A stretch of DNA of 64,000 nt from assembly GCA_024123955.1 (NCBI GenBank), contig CP099652.1, positions 6,014,001 to 6,078,000 on the forward strand, in the 5' to 3' direction. The notes under the pieces were generated by a model. It saw only the letters and a list, made by a program, of their open reading frames with translations. It searched no databases and was not told where the DNA came from. Origin of the DNA: Oxalobacteraceae bacterium OTU3CINTB1. Lineage in GTDB: Bacteria; Pseudomonadota; Gammaproteobacteria; Burkholderiales; Burkholderiaceae_D. Position 1 is the stretch's first letter. Each line of letters starts with the position of its first letter. Of the stretch, positions 1 through 10,642 are shown in pieces. Made by a program: the position numbers and the translations under genes.

Positions 1-295
1 GCTGGAGGCGGGCCGCGAGCGCACCATCGAGAGCCTGCGCGGCGCCGGCATGACGCCGCTGGCCAAGCCGCGCGGCGGCATGTTCGTCAGCGCCGGCTGG
101 CAGCAGGCCCCCAGCGCCGAATGGAACGGCCAGGTCATCGCCGACCAGGCGCTGAAGGCCGGCATCCTGCTGTCGCCGTGCGAGTTCTTCATGCTGCGCC
201 GGCCGGAGACGATCTGGTTCCGCTTCAACGTCGCCTACACCGACCACCCGCAACTACTGACCTTCCTGAACCACATATGTCGACAGCCAAACTGA
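1..295 (+). CDS. PLP-dependent aminotransferase, C-terminal fragment
   Basis: Only the last ~97 codons are inside the window; the reading frame is open from base 2 and stops with TGA at 293-295. The visible part (GGMFVSAGW, then LLSPCEFFM and WFRFNVAY) looks like the small C-terminal domain of a fold-type I aminotransferase, where the arginine in WFRFN would bind the substrate carboxylate. The PLP lysine lies upstream and cannot be checked. The stop overlaps the start of the downstream TetR gene by 19 bases, so the two are probably co-transcribed and translationally coupled. The substrate cannot be read from this fragment. Confidence 0.75.
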   Translation, partial: LEAGRERTIESLRGAGMTPLAKPRGGMFVSAGWQQAPSAEWNGQVIADQALKAGILLSPCEFFMLRRPETIWFRFNVAYTDHPQLLTFLNHICRQPN

Positions 296-939
296 CCGCA
301 GCGCCCCCGCCGAAGATCAAACGGCGCGTCCTGAACCGCGACAAGCTCGAAGCGGAAATCGCCGCCGAGGCGGTGCGGGTGTTCGCCGAATGCGGCTACG
401 AGGGCACGTCGATCGCCACCGTGGCGGAGAACGCCGGCCTGTCGAAACAGAACCTGATGTACTACTTCCCCACCAAGCAGTCGCTGTACCAGCGCGTGCT
501 GGACGAGGTCCTCGACGAATGGCTGGAGCGCATGGAGAATCTGGCCGCCGAGGACCAGGAGCCGCGCGAAGTGCTGCGCACCTACGTGCAGGCCAAGTTG
601 AAGTTCTCGCGCGAGCAGCCGTGGGCGTCGCGCGTGTACGCGATGGAGGTGATCAGCGGCGCGCAGCTGTACGGCGCGCAGATCCAAAGCCGCGTGGTGC
701 CGCTGCTGCGCAGGGATATCGAGGTGTTTGAAAAATGGATCAGCGCCGGCAAGATCGCGCCGATCAACGCCACGCACCTGCTGTTCGCCATCTGGGCGAT
801 GACGCAGTCCTACGCCGACTTCTCGGCGCAGATGGCGCTGGTGTTGAACCGCAAGCAGCTGAACAAAAAAGACTTCGAGGATGCTGAAAAAGTCATCGTC
901 GACATGGTGCTGGCGGCGATCAGCGTGCCGGCGCCATGA
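277..939 (+). CDS. TetR-family regulator, RutR-like
   Basis: 220-residue TetR repressor. The N-terminal helix-turn-helix spans about residues 25-70 (VFAECGYEGTSIATVAENAG, followed by LSKQNLMYYF), the classic TetR DNA-binding layout. The C-terminal ligand domain contains FSREQPWASRVYAMEVISG, which resembles the YcdC/RutR group that senses pyrimidines. The ATG at 277 is chosen because an in-frame extension to 121 reads through the aminotransferase gene and adds only low-complexity residues. It overlaps the upstream aminotransferase. The RutR assignment fits the pyrimidine and purine genes that follow, but ligand and targets are inference. Confidence 0.82.
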   Translation: MSTAKLTAAPPPKIKRRVLNRDKLEAEIAAEAVRVFAECGYEGTSIATVAENAGLSKQNLMYYFPTKQSLYQRVLDEVLDEWLERMENLAAEDQEPREVLRTYVQAKLKFSREQPWASRVYAMEVISGAQLYGAQIQSRVVPLLRRDIEVFEKWISAGKIAPINATHLLFAIWAMTQSYADFSAQMALVLNRKQLNKKDFEDAEKVIVDMVLAAISVPAP

Positions 940-1035
940 TTTTTCCACGGCGTGCCATCACGCCGATCAACGCCACACCGGCCAGCCTCATCTCGCAGGT
1001 GGGCCGGCCGAAAAGGTCCGCTGCTCCTTGAGACG

Positions 1036-1073
1036 AAAAAAAATCAACGATGCCCGGAAGACATCGTTGATTT
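1036..1073 (-). terminator. Intrinsic terminator of the PEP-CTERM gene
   Basis: A perfect 12-bp stem (AAATCAACGATG at 1041-1052 pairs with CATCGTTGATTT at 1062-1073) with a 9-nt loop. On the minus strand it ends in a run of T (the A-run at 1036-1043). It lies just past the stop of the minus-strand gene ending at 1109. Confidence 0.9.
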
Positions 1074-1108
1074 CTCAGTGGTCGGGCCGCGTGGCCCGGA
1101 TGCCTGCT

Positions 1109-2173
1109 TTAAGCCTGCTTGCGGCGGCGCGCCATGAAGCCGAGCAGACCCAGGCCGGCCATCAGCATGGCGTAGGTTTCCGGTTCCGGCACGGCGCCGG
1201 CGAAGGTGTTGATGTGGATCTCGGCGCGTGAATCGAGGTTGTTGACGTAGACGCCACCTTCGATGTTGGCGTTGTTGATCAGATCGGCGTTGACGGCCAG
1301 GATCGAGCCGCCGAACTCGGCGTTGATGGTCAGGTCGGTCGCGTTGTAGAAGTTCCAGATGACCTTCTGGCCGGCTTCACGTGCGCTACCGCCCAGGAAG
1401 TTATCGTTGATCACGGCCGAGGTGATGCCGGTGTTCATGTAGACCGAGGTGGCGCCGTTGAAGTTGAAGCTGAATTCGTGCACCAGGTTCTGGTTGAACA
1501 GCGTGCTTTCGATGCCGGTCAAATCAAACACCGCCGCGCCCTGGCTGTTGACCTTGGCGTTGAAAGTGGCCTTGCCCGAATCGATGACGACACTGCTGCC
1601 GGTCGACGTAAACGTTTTCATCGTATTGGACAGATGGCCCAGCACCTGGCCCATGTCGGTCGACGTCGCGGCGGCCGAGTTGGTCGCCTGCAGGCTGCCG
1701 GCCGCTACGGAGTTGAGCTTGGTCACGTTGACGTTGCCGCCGTTGGTGCTGCCCTGGACGTAGACGCTGCCGTTGCCGTTGTAGCTGGTGTTGATCGAGT
1801 TGCCGTAGATCGCGCTGCTGCCGTTGTTGACGATGGAATCGACAACGTTGCCGTAGACCACGGCGCCCTTGTCGGTGACCTGGGTGTTGCTCATGGCTGG
1901 CTGGCCGGCGGCGACGCCGACGCCCCTGACCGTCACCGCTGCGTAATCGGACGCGCGGATGTCTTGCGGATGCATGCCCAGCACGGCACCATTGCCCTGC
2001 ATCGAACCGGTCACATAGGTGCGGCCGTCGACGTGCGAGCTGGACTTCATGTTGCCCAAGGTAACAACGTTGAACTGTTCAAAAATCTGCTGCTGGCTCA
2101 GCGAACCGGCCTGTGCGGGAGCGGCGAAGATGGCGGCGATGGCCAGCGTGCTCAGTGCGAAATAACGGGACAT
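1109..2173 (-). CDS. Choice-of-anchor A family protein with PEP-CTERM sorting signal
   Basis: 354-residue exported protein. Residues 1-22 form a Sec signal peptide ending ...APAQA. The body begins QIFEQFNVVTLGNMK and is rich in Gly, Asn, Ser and Thr in repeated beta-strand-like blocks, as in the choice-of-anchor A (ice-binding-like) family. The C-terminus reads VPEPETYAMLMAGLGLLGF followed by MARRRKQA: a PEP motif, one hydrophobic helix and a basic tail, which is the PEP-CTERM signal processed by an exosortase. It is likely a surface or matrix protein. A good ribosome site (AAGGA) precedes the ATG. It is monocistronic with its own terminator. No exosortase gene is in the window. Confidence 0.85.
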   Translation of the reverse strand: MSRYFALSTLAIAAIFAAPAQAGSLSQQQIFEQFNVVTLGNMKSSSHVDGRTYVTGSMQGNGAVLGMHPQDIRASDYAAVTVRGVGVAAGQPAMSNTQVTDKGAVVYGNVVDSIVNNGSSAIYGNSINTSYNGNGSVYVQGSTNGGNVNVTKLNSVAAGSLQATNSAAATSTDMGQVLGHLSNTMKTFTSTGSSVVIDSGKATFNAKVNSQGAAVFDLTGIESTLFNQNLVHEFSFNFNGATSVYMNTGITSAVINDNFLGGSAREAGQKVIWNFYNATDLTINAEFGGSILAVNADLINNANIEGGVYVNNLDSRAEIHINTFAGAVPEPETYAMLMAGLGLLGFMARRRKQA

Positions 2174-2496
2174 TAAATTTCCTTAGTTTAAGAATAAATG
2201 GCCGCTTGGCGGCACGCATATTACCGATGAACAATTCAGTTGCACGGAGTATACCACCCTTAATTGCCAATAACACATATGTTTTTGTTTTTTCTTAACA
2301 AATTTTTGTTGTGATCAGATCCATGTTTGATGTTCCACAACACCGGCGCCGTCGAAACCTGCGCCTGCTCCCGCCCGCCGTTCGTCGGCGGTTAGCGCCG
2401 GTCAAGCCGCCCAAACCGCAGTTGATCGGAATCCCTCCCGGCGCCGGCGCCCTTTTGCTACAGTGTTCATATCGCAACACACTATGGAGACCCAGC
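2174..2496. promoter_or_regulatory. Divergent intergenic region, PEP-CTERM gene / LytS-LytR operon
   Basis: 323 bases with no convincing gene. The left part is AT-rich and must carry the minus-strand promoter of the PEP-CTERM gene; a short hairpin (GGCCGC-TTG-GCGGC, about 2200-2213) would fall in its 5' leader. The right part must carry the promoter of the two-component operon. In-frame upward extension of the next gene to 2311 is possible, but its residues look non-coding (Arg/Pro-rich), so it was not used. No -35/-10 pair was clear enough to name. Confidence 0.5.
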
Positions 2497-2763
2497 ATGC
2501 GCAAGCCGACCACCGATTCCCTGTCCCACCTGCTCGACGAGATTTTCGCCACCAGCATGCACATGCTGCGCCGCGCGGTGCGCCTGATCGGCGCCATGCC
2601 GCCGTCCGCGCTGCTGGGCGCGGCGCTCGCGCTGGCGCTGATCCTGGCCATCCTGCCGATGGCGATCGTGCTGTTCGCCGCCTTCATGCTGGTCAAGCTG
2701 GCGGTGCTGGGCTGCGTGATGGCCAAGCGCCGCCAACGGCTGCGCAAGGAGCGCCTGCAATGA
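2497..2763 (+). CDS. Small inner-membrane protein upstream of LytS-type kinase
   Basis: 88-residue protein starting MRKPTTDSLSHLLDEIF. An amphipathic N-terminal segment is followed by a long hydrophobic stretch (about residues 36-72; LLGAALALALILAILPMA then IVLFAAFMLVKLAV), probably two closely spaced membrane passes or a hairpin, and a very basic tail (KRRQRLRKERL). The family was not recognised. The start at 2497 has GGAGA just upstream. Its stop overlaps the ATG of the kinase (ATGA at 2760-2763), so it is translationally coupled to the two-component system and may be an accessory or sensing subunit; that role is inference. Confidence 0.7.
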   Translation: MRKPTTDSLSHLLDEIFATSMHMLRRAVRLIGAMPPSALLGAALALALILAILPMAIVLFAAFMLVKLAVLGCVMAKRRQRLRKERLQ

Positions 2764-3689
2764 GAAAATCGCGGCTGGCCAAGGCCGGCTACGACAATGC
2801 CAAAAGCCTGCTCGACATCGTGCGCGAGATCGGCGAAACCGCCGCCACCCTGTGGTGGCGCTTCTTCGACTGGCTGGCGCAGGTCGAATGGCGCAAGCTG
2901 ATCATCATCTGGCTGCTGCTGTTGATCCTCGGCCTGACGCCGTTCGGCCTGCCCAAGCAGACGGTCGGCTTCATCCTGCTGTCGCTGGGCCTGAAGGTGC
3001 TGGCCGGCGGCAAGCGCAAGGCCGAGCTGGAGGCGCGCGACGCCACCAGCCACGCCGACGAGGAAGGCCTGGAGCGGCGGCTGGTGGAAGCGCGCATGGC
3101 AGCGCTGCAGGCGCAGGTCGAGCCGCACTTTTTGTTCAACACCCTGGCGCTGATCGGCCAGTTGATCGAGACCGATCCGCCGCAGGCGGCGCGCATCCAC
3201 CAGAACCTGATCGACTACCTGCGCGCCACCCTGCCGCAGATGCGCGCCAAGGGCGCCGGCACGCTGGGACGGCAGATCGAGATGTCGCGCGCCTATCTGG
3301 CCATCATGCAGGCGCGCATGCGCGCGCGGCTGGCCGTCTCGGTCGACGTGCCGGACCACATGCTCAGCGCCACCTTCCCGGTGATGATGCTGCAGATCCT
3401 GATCGAGAACGCCATCAAGCACGGCCTGGAGCCCAAGATCGACGGCGGCCGCATCGACATCCGCGCCAACGTCGACGGCCAGATGCTGCAGGTCGACGTC
3501 ATCGACGACGGCATCGGCTTCAACGTCCACGCCGGCGATGGCCTGGGACTGGCGAACGTGCGCGAACGCCTGCGCATCCTGTACGGCCAACGCGCGCAAT
3601 TGGTGATCGAGGCGCCGCTGACGGGCGGCACCCGCGCCAGCATCCGGGTGCCATACGCGCCCGACATTTTTGCCGGCGGGGTCAAATGA
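2760..3689 (+). CDS. LytS/YehU-type sensor histidine kinase
   Basis: 309-residue membrane histidine kinase. One or two hydrophobic segments at about residues 45-80 (LIIIWLLLLILGLTPFG, then VGFILLSLGL) are followed by a short linker and a His_kinase domain with QAQVEPHFLFNTLALIGQLI, whose His is the phospho-acceptor of the LytS family. The HATPase_c domain has the N box (LIENAIKHGLEPK) and G boxes (DDGIGF, GLGLANVRERL). There is no separate sensor domain. It starts at an ATG overlapping the previous stop, and its own stop overlaps the ATG of the response regulator, giving a tightly coupled three-gene operon. Confidence 0.9.
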   Translation: MRKSRLAKAGYDNAKSLLDIVREIGETAATLWWRFFDWLAQVEWRKLIIIWLLLLILGLTPFGLPKQTVGFILLSLGLKVLAGGKRKAELEARDATSHADEEGLERRLVEARMAALQAQVEPHFLFNTLALIGQLIETDPPQAARIHQNLIDYLRATLPQMRAKGAGTLGRQIEMSRAYLAIMQARMRARLAVSVDVPDHMLSATFPVMMLQILIENAIKHGLEPKIDGGRIDIRANVDGQMLQVDVIDDGIGFNVHAGDGLGLANVRERLRILYGQRAQLVIEAPLTGGTRASIRVPYAPDIFAGGVK

Positions 3690-4507
3690 ACCTTCCCATG
3701 AATCCGCACACGAATTTTTCAACGACTGCGCCGCCGCGCCGCGCCACCGCGCTGATCGCCGACGACGAGGAACCGATGCGCGACCAACTGCGCAGCCGAC
3801 TGCGCGAAGCGTGGCCGGGGCTGGAGATCGTGGCCGAAGCGGCCAACGGCATCGAGGCCGTGGCGCTGGCCGGCCAGCACCAGCCGGACATCGTCTTCCT
3901 CGACATCCGCATGCCCGGCCTGTCCGGCATCGAGGCGGCGCGCATGCTGTTCAACCGTTGCCACCTGGTGTTCGTGACGGCCTACGACCAGTACGCGATC
4001 GAGGCGTTCGAACAGGGCGCGCTCGACTACCTGCTCAAGCCGGCCGGCGGCGAGCGGCTCAAGACCACCTGCGCGCGGCTGCAAACGCTGATCGGCCGGC
4101 AGCCGTCCAACATCGAGCGCCAGCTGGGCGCGCTGCTGGCGGCCCAGGGCAAACCGGCACGCCCCGATCCGGCCAAGCCCGCATACCTGCGCTGGATCCA
4201 GGCGGTGGTCGGCGCCAACCTGCGCATGATCAGCACGCGCGAGGTGCTGTTCTTCCGCGCCGACGAAAAGTACACCCGCGTCCAGACCGAGCAGTCCGAG
4301 GTATTGATACGCAAGACACTCAAGGAGCTGGCCGACGAGCTGGACCCGGACGAGTTCTGGCGCATCCACCGCTCGACGCTGGTGCGGGTGGACGCCATCG
4401 AGGGCGTCACGCGCGACCTGCGCGGCCGGCAGATGGTCAAGATCAGGAACTTCTGCGAGCAGTTGGAGGTCAGCCGGGGCAACACCCACCTGTTCCAGCA
4501 GATGTGA
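3686..4507 (+). CDS. LytTR-family response regulator
   Basis: 273-residue regulator. The receiver domain (about residues 20-135) shows the acidic pair DDEE, the phospho-accepting Asp in IVFLDIRMPGLSG, and the conserved Lys in YLLKPAGGE. The C-terminal LytTR DNA-binding domain (about 165-270) contains EVLFFRADEKYTRV, FWRIHRSTLVRV and VSRGNTHLF. It is the partner of the overlapping LytS-type kinase. Systems of this type often control surface or envelope functions; the target here is unknown. Confidence 0.92.
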   Translation: MNLPMNPHTNFSTTAPPRRATALIADDEEPMRDQLRSRLREAWPGLEIVAEAANGIEAVALAGQHQPDIVFLDIRMPGLSGIEAARMLFNRCHLVFVTAYDQYAIEAFEQGALDYLLKPAGGERLKTTCARLQTLIGRQPSNIERQLGALLAAQGKPARPDPAKPAYLRWIQAVVGANLRMISTREVLFFRADEKYTRVQTEQSEVLIRKTLKELADELDPDEFWRIHRSTLVRVDAIEGVTRDLRGRQMVKIRNFCEQLEVSRGNTHLFQQM

Positions 4508-4637
4508 GGATTTGTGATTTTCCCCTGAGCGCTATCAATATATACTTTCTTTTCCCGGCCTGTTTGCATCAGCACGGCGAACCGACCGCGCGGAAAATCG
4601 ATCGAATCTGTTCCATCGACAGAACGGGGAGAAAAGA

Positions 4638-5063
4638 ATGTCCAGCATACCCAAGCAAACCCTCTGCACCGTAGTACCCTGCATGCGCTACCGCGACGCG
4701 CCGGCCGCCATCACCTGGCTGTGCGACACCTTCGGCTTCGAACCGCAACTGGTCGTCCCCAACGAGGACGGCACCATCGCCCACGCCCAGCTCTCGTTCG
4801 GCAACAGCATGATCATGCTCGGTTCGGTGTTCGACACCGAATTCGGCAGGTTGATGAAGCAGCCCGCCGAAGTCGGCCACTTCGTCACGCAAAGCACCTA
4901 CCTGGTGGTCAACGACGCCGACCTGGTGTACGGCCGCGCGCTGGAAGCCGGCGCCAAAATCCTGTTGGATATCAAAGACGAAGATTACGGCGGCCGGGGC
5001 TTCACCTGCCGCGACCCCGAAGGCCACGTATGGAGCATCGGCACCTACGATCCACAAGGCTGA
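4638..5063 (+). CDS. VOC (glyoxalase/bleomycin-resistance fold) protein
   Basis: 141-residue protein of the vicinal oxygen chelate superfamily, PhnB/YdeM-like subgroup. It starts after a strong GGGGAGAAAAGA ribosome site. The two beta-alpha-beta-beta-beta repeats are visible: RDAPAAITWLCDTFGFEP near the start, and the second half ending RDPEGHVWSIGTYDP, the usual C-terminal signature of this group. Metal ligands are not all obvious and the substrate is unknown. It stands alone and converges on the nucleoside operon, so a role in nucleoside metabolism is not supported. Confidence 0.82.
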   Translation: MSSIPKQTLCTVVPCMRYRDAPAAITWLCDTFGFEPQLVVPNEDGTIAHAQLSFGNSMIMLGSVFDTEFGRLMKQPAEVGHFVTQSTYLVVNDADLVYGRALEAGAKILLDIKDEDYGGRGFTCRDPEGHVWSIGTYDPQG

Positions 5064-5086
5064 GCGCGCGCACCGGCCACGCGCCG

Positions 5087-6729
<1,643 letters not shown>

Positions 6730-6741
6730 CAGTGTCTCCGC

Positions 6742-8064
6742 TTATGGACGAATGGTGCGATAGACGACAGGGTTCGCCGTCGGCGCGGCGTCGCCGATCT
6801 GGTAAGCCGCCTGGATCTCGCGCACCGCCTGCTCGGCCGCTTCCTGGGTGCGCGCATGCACCATCGCCAGCGGCTGGCCGGCTTCGATCTTGTCGCCCAG
6901 GCCCGCCAGTTGCGTCAGACCGACGGCGAAGTCGATCGGATCGGCCGCGCGGCGACGTCCGCCGCCCAGGCTCACCACCGCCAGGCCGATGCCGCGGCAG
7001 TCGGTGGTCGAGGCGTAGCCGGACTTCAGGGACGGCACCGGGATGACGATCGGCGCCTGCTCCAGATGCTTGTCCGGATTTTCCATCAAGTCGGCCGGGC
7101 CGCCCAGCGCCACCACCATGCGCGCGAAGCGCTCGGCGGCCGAACCGTTGTCCAGGCAAGCCTGCAGCTTGGCGCGCGCTTCGGTTTCGTTGGCGGCCAG
7201 TTTGCCCAGCACCAGCATCTCGGCGCACAGCGCCATCGTCACTTCGTGCAGACGCGCCGGACGCGACACGCCCGTCAGGTAATCCATTGCGCCGCGCACT
7301 TCCAGCGCATTGCCGGCGTATGGCGCCAGCGATTCGTTCATGTCGGTCAGGATGGCCGACGTCATCATGCCGGCGCCGTTGCCGACCTTGACGATGCTGT
7401 CCGCCAGCTCGACCGACTTGTCGTAGGTCGGCATGAAGGCGCCGCTACCGGCCTTCACGTCCATGACCAGCGCGTCCAGGCCGGCCGACAGCTTCTTCGA
7501 CAGGATGGAGCCGGTGATCATCGCCACCGATTCCACGGTGGCGGTGACATCGCGCACGCCGTAGAAGATCTTGTCCGACGGCGCCAGCGACGAGGTCTGG
7601 CCGATGATCGCGACGCCGACTTCCTTGACGACCTTGCGGAACAGGGTGTTGTCCGGCACCGTGGTGTAGCCGGGGATGGAATCGAATTTGTCCAGCGTGC
7701 CGCCGGTGTGGCCCAGGCCACGGCCGGAGATCATCGGCACGAAACCGCCGCACGCAGCGATCATGGGGCCGAGCAGCAGCGAAACGACGTCGCCGACGCC
7801 GCCGGTCGAATGCTTGTCGACCACGGGGCCCGGCAGGTCCAGCGAGCGCCAGTCCAGCACTTCGCCGGAGTCGCGCATGGCCAGGGTGAAGGCCACGCGT
7901 TCGTCCATGGTCATATCGTTGAAGAACACGGCCATCGCCAGCGCCGCGATCTGGCCTTCGGTCACGCGATTGCTGGTGATGCCACCGACGAAGAACTTGA
8001 TCTCTTCGGCGCTCAGGACGCCGCCGTCACGCTTTTTGCGTATGATCTCTTGAGGTAAAAACAT
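6742..8064 (-). CDS. deoA: Thymidine phosphorylase
   Basis: 440 residues, the normal length. It cleaves thymidine or deoxyuridine with phosphate to the base and deoxyribose-1-phosphate in the cytoplasm. The pyrimidine phosphorylase signature is present as [20 protein letters not shown], and the phosphate-binding loop as [16 protein letters not shown]. The start ATG at 8064 has GGAG seven bases upstream. It is separated from the upstream aldehyde dehydrogenase by a 183-base gap that holds a palindromic repeat doublet, and is tightly followed by cdd. Confidence 0.96.
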   Translation of the reverse strand: MFLPQEIIRKKRDGGVLSAEEIKFFVGGITSNRVTEGQIAALAMAVFFNDMTMDERVAFTLAMRDSGEVLDWRSLDLPGPVVDKHSTGGVGDVVSLLLGPMIAACGGFVPMISGRGLGHTGGTLDKFDSIPGYTTVPDNTLFRKVVKEVGVAIIGQTSSLAPSDKIFYGVRDVTATVESVAMITGSILSKKLSAGLDALVMDVKAGSGAFMPTYDKSVELADSIVKVGNGAGMMTSAILTDMNESLAPYAGNALEVRGAMDYLTGVSRPARLHEVTMALCAEMLVLGKLAANETEARAKLQACLDNGSAAERFARMVVALGGPADLMENPDKHLEQAPIVIPVPSLKSGYASTTDCRGIGLAVVSLGGGRRRAADPIDFAVGLTQLAGLGDKIEAGQPLAMVHARTQEAAEQAVREIQAAYQIGDAAPTANPVVYRTIRP

Positions 8065-8117
8065 GCGATTCTCCGCGTTGAGTATTAGGTATTAAGAAGG
8101 ACGCCGACGGCTCACAA

Positions 8118-8225
8118 ATGGCGGATTACGGCGTTACGCCTAATCCGCCCTACGTCTATCCATGGCATGGCTGCGTCCCGTTCGCAGATACACGTAGGGC
8201 GGATTAGCGAAGCGTAATCCGCCAT
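8118..8225. repeat. Palindromic repeat doublet, copy A (REPIN-like)
   Basis: Two ~35-base arms in opposite orientation: 8118-8155 (ATGGCGGATTACGGCGTTAC... ending CCTACGT) and 8192-8225 (ACGTAGGGCGGATTAGCG... ending CCGCCAT), with a 36-base spacer. Each arm contains GGCGGATTA and TAATCCGCC (or near match), so each can fold alone and the two arms can pair with each other. It fills the gap between the aldehyde dehydrogenase stop and the deoA start inside one operon. Related copies occur at 29751, 42401 and 48760. Confidence 0.9.
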
Positions 8226-8247
8226 CTGCGCGCTGTCGGCGGCTCAA

Positions 8248-10629
8248 TCAAACGCCGTAAGGTATCCAGACATTCTTGACTTGCGAGGCATGCGCCAGCA
8301 CCGCGCGGCCGCCGCTTTGGGCCGTACTATACCAGTCGCGCCCTTTCGCGCCGCCCACCCAGGTGCGCTTCAGCGAACCGGCCGACAGGCGTTCCACCTC
8401 AGCGCAACCCTCGGCCGAACCGTCATGACGCCACACCGCATCGATATCCGAATGCGTCGCCAGCGTGCGCGCCAACTCGTCGGCCGAACCGGTGACGATA
8501 TTGATCACGCCATCCGGCAGATCCGACGTATCGAGCACCTGATACAAATCGGTGGCCGACAGCGGATGCGCTTCCGACGGCACCACCACCACGCGGTTGC
8601 CCAGCGCGATCGCCGGCGCCACCAGCGAAATAAAGCCCAACAAAGGCGCCTCGTTCGGGCAGACGATGCCGATCACGCCAACCGGCTCGTTCAACGCCAC
8701 GGTCACGCCATGCATCGGTGGCTGGTGCGCCAAGCCGTCGTACTTGTCGGCCCATGCCGCGTAGTAGAACAGACGCTCGATCGACGCCTGCACTTCCTTC
8801 TCGGCGTTCTTGGTGCCGGTCATCGCGGCGATACGCGCCGCGAATTCCTCGCCGCGCGCGGCCAGGTTCTCGGCGATGTAGTACAGCACCTGCGCGCGGT
8901 TGTGCGACGTCGCTTTCGCCCAGCCGCCGGCCTTGTGCGCAGCTTCCACCGCGTTGCGGATGTCCTTGCGGCTGCCCTCGCCCACTTCGGCGATGAAGGC
9001 GCCATCGGCGCCGTGCACCGGACGGCTGTAGGCGCCATCAGGGCGCGCCTGCTTGCCGCCGATGTACATCTTGGCGGTGCGGTCGATGGCGAACGCGCCG
9101 GCGGACGGCGCTGCGGCCTTGGCCTTCTGCTTCGCTTCGACCAGCGGCGCCGCTGGACGCGCATCCTCCGACAGCGCGGTCATGTACTCGTACATGCCTT
9201 CACGGCCGCCCTCGCGGCCGAAGCCCGATTCGCGGTAGCCGCCAAAGCCGCAAGCGGCGTCGAACTGGTTGGCGGTGTTAATCCACACCACGCCAGCCTT
9301 GATCTGCGGCGCGACGTCCAGCGCCAGCGAGATGTTCTCGGTCCACACGCAGGCGGCCAGGCCGTAGACGGTGTTGTTCGCCAGTTGCACGGCTTCCGGC
9401 GGAGTGCGGAAGCTCATCGCCACCAGCACCGGGCCGAAGATCTCGGCCTGCGCCACGGCCGCGGAAGTGGACGCGCCGGTGATCAGGGTCGGCGGGTACC
9501 ACGAACCGTTGGCCGGAATCTCGCATGCAGGCTGATAGACCTCGCAACCTTCGGCGCGGGCCGACTCCACCAGGCCGGCGATGCGCTGCTGCTGCACCGG
9601 ATCGACCAGCGCGCCGATGTCGATCGACTTGTCCAGCGGCGAGCCGAGTGTCAGCTTGTCCATGCGCGCGCGCAGCTTGGCGAGAAACTTGTCCTGCACC
9701 GATTCCTGCACCAGCAGGCGCGAACCGGCACAGCAAACCTGTCCTTGGTTGAACCAGATCGAATCGACCAGGCCTTCGACGGCGGCATCCAGATCGGCGT
9801 CGTCGAACACGATGAACGGCGACTTGCCGCCCAACTCCAGCGACAGCTTCTTGCCGCTGCCGGCGGTGGCGACGCGGATCAGGCGACCCACTTCGGTCGA
9901 ACCGGTGAAGGCGATTTTATCGATGCCCGCATGGTTGACGATCGCCTCGCCCACACGGCCATCGCCGGTGACGATATTGACCACGCCGGCGGGCACGCCG
10001 GCCTGCACGCAGATCTCGGCGAACAGCATCGCCGTCAGCGACGTGAACTCGGCCGGCTTGAAGACGATGGTGTTACCGGCCGCCATGGCGGGAGCGATTT
10101 TCCACGACAGCATCAGCAGCGGGAAATTCCACGGCACGATCTGACCGACCACGCCAACGGCGCGGTAGTCGGCGAATTCCTCTGCCTGCAATTGCGCCCA
10201 GCCGGCGTGATAGTAGAAGTGGCGCGCGGCCAGCGGCAGATCGACATCGCGCGTTTCGCGGATGGTCTTGCCGTTGTCCAGCGTCTCGAGCACCGCGAAC
10301 AGGCGCGCGTGCTTTTGCAGCAGGCGCGCCAGCGAGTACATGACTTTTGCGCGGCCGTGGCCACCCAAGGCCTGCCAGCCCGGCTGCGCGCGGCGCGCGG
10401 CTTCAACGGCGCGATCGACGTCGGCGCCGGTGGCCTGCGTCAGGTCGGCCAGCTTGCCGGCGTCGGCCGGATTGGTCGAGGCGAAAAGTTCGCCCGGCTC
10501 GCTCCACGCGTTGTCGATGAACAGACCGAAGGTGCGGCCGTGCTGCTCCAACCACGCTTGCGCTTCTTTTTGGCTTTCGGGTGCTGGGCCGTATTCCATG
10601 GTATTCAGGATCTCTTTAATAGATGGCAT
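8248..10629 (-). CDS. Aldehyde dehydrogenase with second truncated ALDH-like half
   Basis: 793 residues, far longer than a standard ALDH (~490). Residues ~20-480 form a complete NAD-dependent enzyme: cofactor region IVPWNFPLLMLSWKIAPAMA, FTGSTEVG, the general base in LELGGKSPFIVFDDAD and the nucleophile in FNQGQVCCAGSR. After an Ala/Lys linker (~485-510), residues ~515-790 repeat only the N-terminal NAD-binding part (VGVIGIVCPNEAPLLGFISL) and lack the Cys nucleophile region. The position between deoC and deoA suggests it oxidises the acetaldehyde released by DeoC to acetate; that is inference from context. Its start is 13 bases after deoC. Confidence 0.88.
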   Translation of the reverse strand: MPSIKEILNTMEYGPAPESQKEAQAWLEQHGRTFGLFIDNAWSEPGELFASTNPADAGKLADLTQATGADVDRAVEAARRAQPGWQALGGHGRAKVMYSLARLLQKHARLFAVLETLDNGKTIRETRDVDLPLAARHFYYHAGWAQLQAEEFADYRAVGVVGQIVPWNFPLLMLSWKIAPAMAAGNTIVFKPAEFTSLTAMLFAEICVQAGVPAGVVNIVTGDGRVGEAIVNHAGIDKIAFTGSTEVGRLIRVATAGSGKKLSLELGGKSPFIVFDDADLDAAVEGLVDSIWFNQGQVCCAGSRLLVQESVQDKFLAKLRARMDKLTLGSPLDKSIDIGALVDPVQQQRIAGLVESARAEGCEVYQPACEIPANGSWYPPTLITGASTSAAVAQAEIFGPVLVAMSFRTPPEAVQLANNTVYGLAACVWTENISLALDVAPQIKAGVVWINTANQFDAACGFGGYRESGFGREGGREGMYEYMTALSEDARPAAPLVEAKQKAKAAAPSAGAFAIDRTAKMYIGGKQARPDGAYSRPVHGADGAFIAEVGEGSRKDIRNAVEAAHKAGGWAKATSHNRAQVLYYIAENLAARGEEFAARIAAMTGTKNAEKEVQASIERLFYYAAWADKYDGLAHQPPMHGVTVALNEPVGVIGIVCPNEAPLLGFISLVAPAIALGNRVVVVPSEAHPLSATDLYQVLDTSDLPDGVINIVTGSADELARTLATHSDIDAVWRHDGSAEGCAEVERLSAGSLKRTWVGGAKGRDWYSTAQSGGRAVLAHASQVKNVWIPYGV

Positions 10630-10642
10630 GACGTGGTCCGTA

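Noticed and set aside
2311..2496. In-frame N-terminal extension of the small membrane protein
   Set aside because: The extra residues are Arg/Pro-rich and lack a ribosome site, whereas 2497 has GGAGA upstream.
2295..3722. 475-codon minus-strand frame over the LytS-type kinase
   Set aside because: Gln/Arg/His-rich shadow of a clear kinase gene.
8118..8225. CRISPR-like array
   Set aside because: The repeats are inverted doublets at scattered sites, not direct repeats with unique spacers, and no cas genes are present.
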